Below the pieces are notes generated by a model. It had not been told where the DNA came from. It made no database searches and worked only from the letters and a program-made list of their open reading frames with translations. 40,620 nt of DNA from a virus. Made by a program: the position numbers and the translations under genes. Positions within the stretch are counted from its first letter, which is position 1; each line of letters begins with the position of its first letter. The stretch covers positions 1-40,620 of the IMG/VR virus record IMGVR_UViG_3300031537_000004; one strand, 5' to 3'. Positions 37,835 to 40,620 of the stretch are shown one piece after another.

Positions 37835-38569
37835 ATGATAGAAATTGAAAATACTGATTGTTTTGTTGCCATGAAAAATTTAAGTCCTGGATCTATAGAT
37901 ATGATTTTAACAGATCCTCCATACAATGTGACGGCGGCTAATTGGGACAAAGTGATTGATATTGAATTATTGTGGAAAGAGTATAAAAGAATAATTAAGC
38001 CAAATGGTTGTATTGCTATATTTGGTATAGAGCCATTTTCTACGATAATAAAATATCATAACTTGAAACAATTAAAATATGATTGGATATGGGTTAAGGA
38101 TAAGGCAACAAATTTTTTAAATTGCCGTAAGCAACCTTTAAGAAAAAGTGAAACAATTTCTATATTTTATAAAAAACAATCCCTATATATACCACAATTA
38201 TATAAAAATGATCCCAAAAATATACGGCCAGCAAAAAAAAGAATGTATAAAACTGACTTATATGGGGATCATTATAAAATAGTTAAAAAGACAATACCTG
38301 AAAATATGTGTTATCCAAACAATCTGTTATTTTTTAATAAAGAACAAAGACCATATCATCCGGCCCAAAAACCAATTAAATTATTAGAATATTTAATCAA
38401 AACTTATACTGCAGAAAACCAAAACCAAATAATCCTAGATACATTTATGGGATCAGGAAATGTTGGTATGGCTGCTAAAAATTTAAAACGTTATTTTATA
38501 GGCTATGAGATAGATTCATATTATTTTAAAATTGCTAAAAATAGAATTTTTGAGTATAGCATTATTTAA
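37835..38569 (+). CDS. DNA methyltransferase, beta-class (N6-adenine or N4-cytosine)
   Basis: The 244-residue protein transfers a methyl group to an exocyclic amino group in DNA. The catalytic DPPY (27-30) comes before the cofactor motif LDTFMGSGNV (201-210), the order of the beta class. HPAQKP (175-180) and GYEID (223-227) agree. The recognition domain between about 90 and 165 is short, so the site should be simple; the exact target cannot be read. No restriction partner is adjacent, so it is an orphan, probably protecting phage DNA from host restriction. AGAGGG precedes the ATG. Confidence 0.9.
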   Translation: MIEIENTDCFVAMKNLSPGSIDMILTDPPYNVTAANWDKVIDIELLWKEYKRIIKPNGCIAIFGIEPFSTIIKYHNLKQLKYDWIWVKDKATNFLNCRKQPLRKSETISIFYKKQSLYIPQLYKNDPKNIRPAKKRMYKTDLYGDHYKIVKKTIPENMCYPNNLLFFNKEQRPYHPAQKPIKLLEYLIKTYTAENQNQIILDTFMGSGNVGMAAKNLKRYFIGYEIDSYYFKIAKNRIFEYSII

Positions 38570-38907
38570 TAATTGTTTGTATCTTTTATAACAACGTTAA
38601 TGCATTGTTTTTTTAGACAAGAATTAAACTCGACTTGCATTTTTTTTAATTCTTGTTTGCTAGGATTTATGGCAATCGCCTCAATTATTAAAAAGTCCTC
38701 TTCAGAATTTTTCAAAATCAGAACTAATTTGATTTCATAAGGCAATTTTACCTTCCAGATTTCAAATTTATCATGTTCCTTTAATAGTTCTTTAGTGCCT
38801 CGTAAGACTTTCTTAATTTTATCATTTATGTTTAATCTCATTTTATATAAGGTTTTATCATCTTTACATTCTTTTGGATCAGCTCTTAATTCATATTTTT
38901 TTATCAT
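38566..38907 (-). CDS. Hypothetical minus-strand protein, 113 residues
   Basis: ATG at 38907 follows GGAGGG; an earlier in-frame start at 38946 has none. The protein has KKYELRADPKECKDDKTLYKMRLNINDKIKKVL, then KFEIWKVKLPYEIKLVLILK and FLIIEAIAINPSKQEL, an alpha/beta layout a little like RelE-type toxins, but without a convincing match. It runs into the methyltransferase end with four bases of overlap and lies alone on this strand. Confidence 0.62.
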   Translation of the reverse strand: MIKKYELRADPKECKDDKTLYKMRLNINDKIKKVLRGTKELLKEHDKFEIWKVKLPYEIKLVLILKNSEEDFLIIEAIAINPSKQELKKMQVEFNSCLKKQCINVVIKDTNNY

Positions 38908-38979
38908 TTTTATCCCTCCACTTATATTATATAATGTTATTATCATTCTTGTGAATAATAATTAGTTTGGAGCTTAAAT

Positions 38980-39309
38980 ATGCCATATAGAACAAAAAAA
39001 CAATGCGCCCGGCCTGGGTGTTTTCGTGCCGTAAAGGCTGGACAAAGATATTGTAATATCCATAGAAGGTCAAACACATATACTCAAAAGATGTATAATT
39101 ACAAATGGCATAAAGCCAGGACTAATTATCTTATTGATCATCCTTTGTGCCGGAAATGCCAAAAAGAAGGTTTTATTATTCCAGCAACTGTTGTTGATCA
39201 TATAAGACCTCATAAAGGTAATTTAAATTTGTTTTGGGATGAAAAAAATTGGCAGCCGTTATGTCAGACTTGTCACAATAAAAAAACAGTGAAGGAAAAT
39301 AAAAAATAG
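38980..39309 (+). CDS. HNH endonuclease
   Basis: The 109-residue protein has a C-terminal HNH domain: CRKCQKEG, then VVDHIRPHKGN (H at about 75), NLFWDEKNWQPLCQTCHNKK with zinc cysteines. The N-terminus has a second Cys pair (CARPGC, CNIH). Such HNH proteins lie beside terminase genes in HK97-like phages and help cut DNA at cos ends (established in related phages). Across the presumed join it lies about 2 kb from the small terminase gene. GGAG precedes the ATG. Confidence 0.92.
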   Translation: MPYRTKKQCARPGCFRAVKAGQRYCNIHRRSNTYTQKMYNYKWHKARTNYLIDHPLCRKCQKEGFIIPATVVDHIRPHKGNLNLFWDEKNWQPLCQTCHNKKTVKENKK

Positions 39310-39318
39310 GAGGTAAAA

Positions 39319-39588
39319 ATGCAAATATATATTGATTTAAAGCCAGAACTAAGTTTAAGAGAGTTGAATAAACTTATTGATCAATTAATAAAAGAAAATT
39401 TAAGGCATAATATTAATATTGCCCTTTATAGAATTTATCTTAGGAGTTTAGGCAAAATAAATGGAATTTTCGTTGATTCTCTTCAGGAAAAATTTAAAAT
39501 ATACGGTGATATTAGAATCGAAGAATCTTTCAGTGATCGGGTCGGAAATGCCGCCGTTGAAGCTTGTAGAGGGAAAAAAAATGAGTGA
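39319..39588 (+). CDS. Hypothetical protein, 89 residues
   Basis: IYIDLKPELSLRELNKLIDQLIKENLRHNINIALYRIYLRSLGKINGIFVDSLQEKFKIYGDIRIEES suggests a small alpha/beta domain. The opening resembles the minus-strand protein at 17427-17639 (I-x-I-D-x-x-[IL]-S-[IL]-[KR]-[ED]-L), a weak match. TAGGAGG precedes the ATG. Function unknown. Confidence 0.6.
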   Translation: MQIYIDLKPELSLRELNKLIDQLIKENLRHNINIALYRIYLRSLGKINGIFVDSLQEKFKIYGDIRIEESFSDRVGNAAVEACRGKKNE

Positions 39589-39796
39589 TAGAATGGTAGA
39601 GCTAATTTTTAATATGATTGATTATATTAAAGATATCGAAACAACAATGGATAATGAATGGGGATTTTCTAGATCATTTAGTCAATTATTAGATGATGAA
39701 GAAGTCCCAGAAATATTTTTTGACTGTACTAATATGTTAAAGTTTATGGGTATTGATAATAAGGAAATAACTGAAAGAATTAAAGGAGGAAAATAA
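39581..39796 (+). CDS. Hypothetical protein, 71 residues
   Basis: I start at the ATG 39581 behind AGAGGG. The same frame is open further upstream but overlaps the previous gene. The protein is acidic and helical (MVELIFNMIDYIKDIETTMDNEWGFS, LLDDEEVPEIFFDCTNML). No family recognised. Its eight-base overlap suggests coupling to the preceding gene. Confidence 0.6.
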   Translation: MSDRMVELIFNMIDYIKDIETTMDNEWGFSRSFSQLLDDEEVPEIFFDCTNMLKFMGIDNKEITERIKGGK

Positions 39797-39797
39797 A

Positions 39798-40013
39798 TTG
39801 GGATCTAATCATGAATTATTTTTATTGGACACTGATATTTATTTAAATTATGGAAAGAAAGATGAAGAATTAGTTGGTCATTTGGACGAAATTTCTTTAG
39901 TTAATTTTCCGGCATATCAAAAGTCTATTAAGCAAAAAATATTTAAAATTATTAAAGATAAATTTAAAAAGCTTATTCTTGTTATAGTTAAATTATATGA
40001 TAGACTTAGATAA
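39798..40013 (+). CDS. Hypothetical protein, 71 residues
   Basis: TTG start behind a perfect AAAGGAGG. The first half is acidic (LLDTDIYLNYGKKDEELVGHLDE), and the second is a basic amphipathic helix (KSIKQKIFKIIKDKFKKLILVIVKLYDRLR). Function unknown. Confidence 0.58.
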   Translation: MGSNHELFLLDTDIYLNYGKKDEELVGHLDEISLVNFPAYQKSIKQKIFKIIKDKFKKLILVIVKLYDRLR

Positions 40014-40176
40014 ATTTTTTAAAGATATTGACAATCATTTTGCTTGTCAATATTGTATAAATAAATATAACTTCAATGATAGTCCGCAATGCTTAGGTTG
40101 TAAATTTAACCAGGAGATATCATTGAGGACCAATAAAAATAAATTTAAAAAAGCTAAAAAGAAAGATAATAAGTAG
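39997..40176 (+). CDS. Zinc-ribbon protein, 59 residues
   Basis: ATG at 39997 overlaps the previous gene by 17 bases, with no clear ribosome site, so it may be read by coupling. C-x-x-C at 17-20 (ACQYC) and at 32-35 (QCLGC) make a complete zinc ribbon, followed by a lysine-rich tail (NKNKFKKAKKKDNK). Small zinc-ribbon proteins near terminase may help DNA cutting or regulate late genes; this is inference. Confidence 0.6.
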   Translation: MIDLDKFFKDIDNHFACQYCINKYNFNDSPQCLGCKFNQEISLRTNKNKFKKAKKKDNK

Positions 40177-40186
40177 TATTATGTTG

Positions 40187-40195
40187 TGGTATAAT
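40187..40195 (+). promoter_or_regulatory. Extended -10 box near the right end
   Basis: TG-G-TATAAT lies ten bases after the stop of the last gene. A terminator follows about 60 bases downstream, so it may make a short RNA. Confidence 0.4.
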
Positions 40196-40201
40196 TGTTT
40201 A

Positions 40202-40279
40202 GGTAAAATAAATTTGTTGTCTCTATAACAAGATAAGTAAGGATATATAATAGATAGTTAATAGCTATCTATTATTTTA
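40202..40279 (+). ncRNA. Candidate small RNA of about 78 bases
   Basis: Predicted from the extended -10 box at 40187 and the hairpin at 40249-40273. There is no open frame in the interval. Confidence 0.28.
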
Positions 40280-40280
40280 T
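40249..40280 (+). terminator. Terminator near the right end
   Basis: AATAGATAG (40249-40257) pairs with CTATCTATT (40265-40273) around TTAATAG, followed by ATTTTATT. It probably ends the HNH gene run. Confidence 0.65.
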
Positions 40281-40454
40281 TGTCAATATTATGTTTCAAT
40301 TTAAATTATCTCTTTCATTCTTTAATATGCTTAATATTATAACATCAATTCAAATCCTACAAAAACCTGGCTAAAAAATGCATAAGGCTAGGTCAAATGC
40401 TATACCATATATTACCATATAAGTATATATATAGCATATATATTATATATAATT

Positions 40455-40524
40455 AGCATGGTTATAATGTAGTATTGATCATAGCTCTACGAGTCAGTGT
40501 TGATCAGTGTTATACTACCATGCT
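40455..40524. repeat. Large dyad with terminal repeat copy
   Basis: AGCATGGT (40455-40462) and ACCATGCT (40517-40524) are inverted copies enclosing 54 bases, which include CTACGAGTCAGTGTTGATCAG (40487-40507), a relative of the repeats at 224-303. Two TGATCA palindromes lie inside. It is a candidate binding site for a packaging or replication protein. Confidence 0.55.
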
Positions 40525-40620
40525 CTAGTCCTGTAGTGGTGCTGTCCCTACAGCCCAGTACTAGACAGCAACTGCGCTCACCCTTCAACACCTGTCTACT
40601 ACTTGTCTCTGTGTCTAGCT

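Larger units (their letters stand above)
40177..40620. other. Noncoding region at the right end of the window
   Basis: No gene is seen. It contains an extended -10 box (40187-40195), a terminator hairpin (40249-40280), an inverted repeat AGCATGGT...ACCATGCT (40455-40462 and 40517-40524), a copy of the CTAC-AGTCAGT-TT repeat (40487-40513), a CTGTAG...CTACAG stem, and a GC-richer end. It probably joins directly to position 1. Confidence 0.6.

Noticed and set aside
17427-39588. Paralogy between the proteins at 17427-17639 and 39319-39588
   Set aside because: Only the first dozen residues look alike. The rest differs, so I could not support common origin.
1-40620. tRNA, rRNA or CRISPR array
   Set aside because: I saw no cloverleaf with a conserved T-loop (GTTCRA) and acceptor stem, no rRNA core sequence, and no regularly spaced identical repeats with unique spacers. 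A tRNAscan or CRISPR search was not possible here.

Overview
The window looks like the complete, or nearly complete, genome of a tailed siphovirus (Caudoviricetes) with an HK97-type head. The host is probably a low-GC Bacillota, perhaps a gut Clostridia or Erysipelotrichia. The evidence is very AT-rich DNA, strong AGGAGG-type ribosome sites, frequent TTG and GTG starts, Gram-positive style promoters (TG-N-TATAAT and TTGnnn-17-TATAAT) and an amidase endolysin. All genes read with the standard code. No integrase, tRNA, rRNA or CRISPR array was seen. The window appears to be cut inside the noncoding region between the last small genes and the terminase, because related repeats (CTACRAGTCAGTRTTRATCAGT) lie at both ends.

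Layout. 1-478 is a noncoding repeat region ending in the terminase promoter. 479-17084 is the structural module in textbook order: small and large terminase, portal, prohead protease, major capsid protein, two probable surface proteins, head-tail connectors, tail terminator, tail tube, tail chaperones joined by a -1 frameshift on T_TTT_TTT, tape measure, tail hub and receptor-binding proteins. Two tiny membrane proteins follow (17104-17354). 17427-18433 is a three-gene minus-strand cassette. It is divergent, across a repeat-bearing promoter region, from a plus-strand early operon (18557-25114). That operon encodes an XRE regulator, an ERF-like annealing protein, an SF2 helicase, about a dozen small unknown proteins, a RecU-like resolvase, an AbrB-like protein and a second HTH protein.

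27217-25202 (minus) is a compact replication module: a helix-turn-helix protein and a DUF927-type ATPase, read from a promoter overlaid by a perfect palindrome. Next to it lie 17 GTTAC/GTAAC motifs (27303-27871) that look like an iteron origin. 28111-32432 holds membrane proteins, small coiled-coil proteins, the endolysin and a paralogous family of about 130-residue proteins. 32433-36943 is accessory DNA. It includes a three-gene cassette with identical 17-base leaders that ends in a membrane-anchored Mrr-like nuclease, a ribbon-helix-helix regulator, and a zinc-ribbon/HTH protein beside a possible transglutaminase-like protein. 37221-37834 has no gene but carries five intrinsic-terminator hairpins in a row, three of them followed directly by an extended -10 promoter, which suggests a tandem array of small RNAs. 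A DNA methyltransferase, a minus-strand gene, an HNH endonuclease and four small genes lead back to the terminase.

Working model (inference): the ERF protein, SF2 helicase and RecU-like nuclease form a recombination module. The DUF927 ATPase and iterons start replication with host polymerase. HNH and terminase package at a cos-like end. The most interesting parts are the hairpin/promoter array, the use of TGA stop codons as part of extended -10 promoters, the iteron/DUF927 module, and the leader-repeat cassette with the Mrr-like nuclease.
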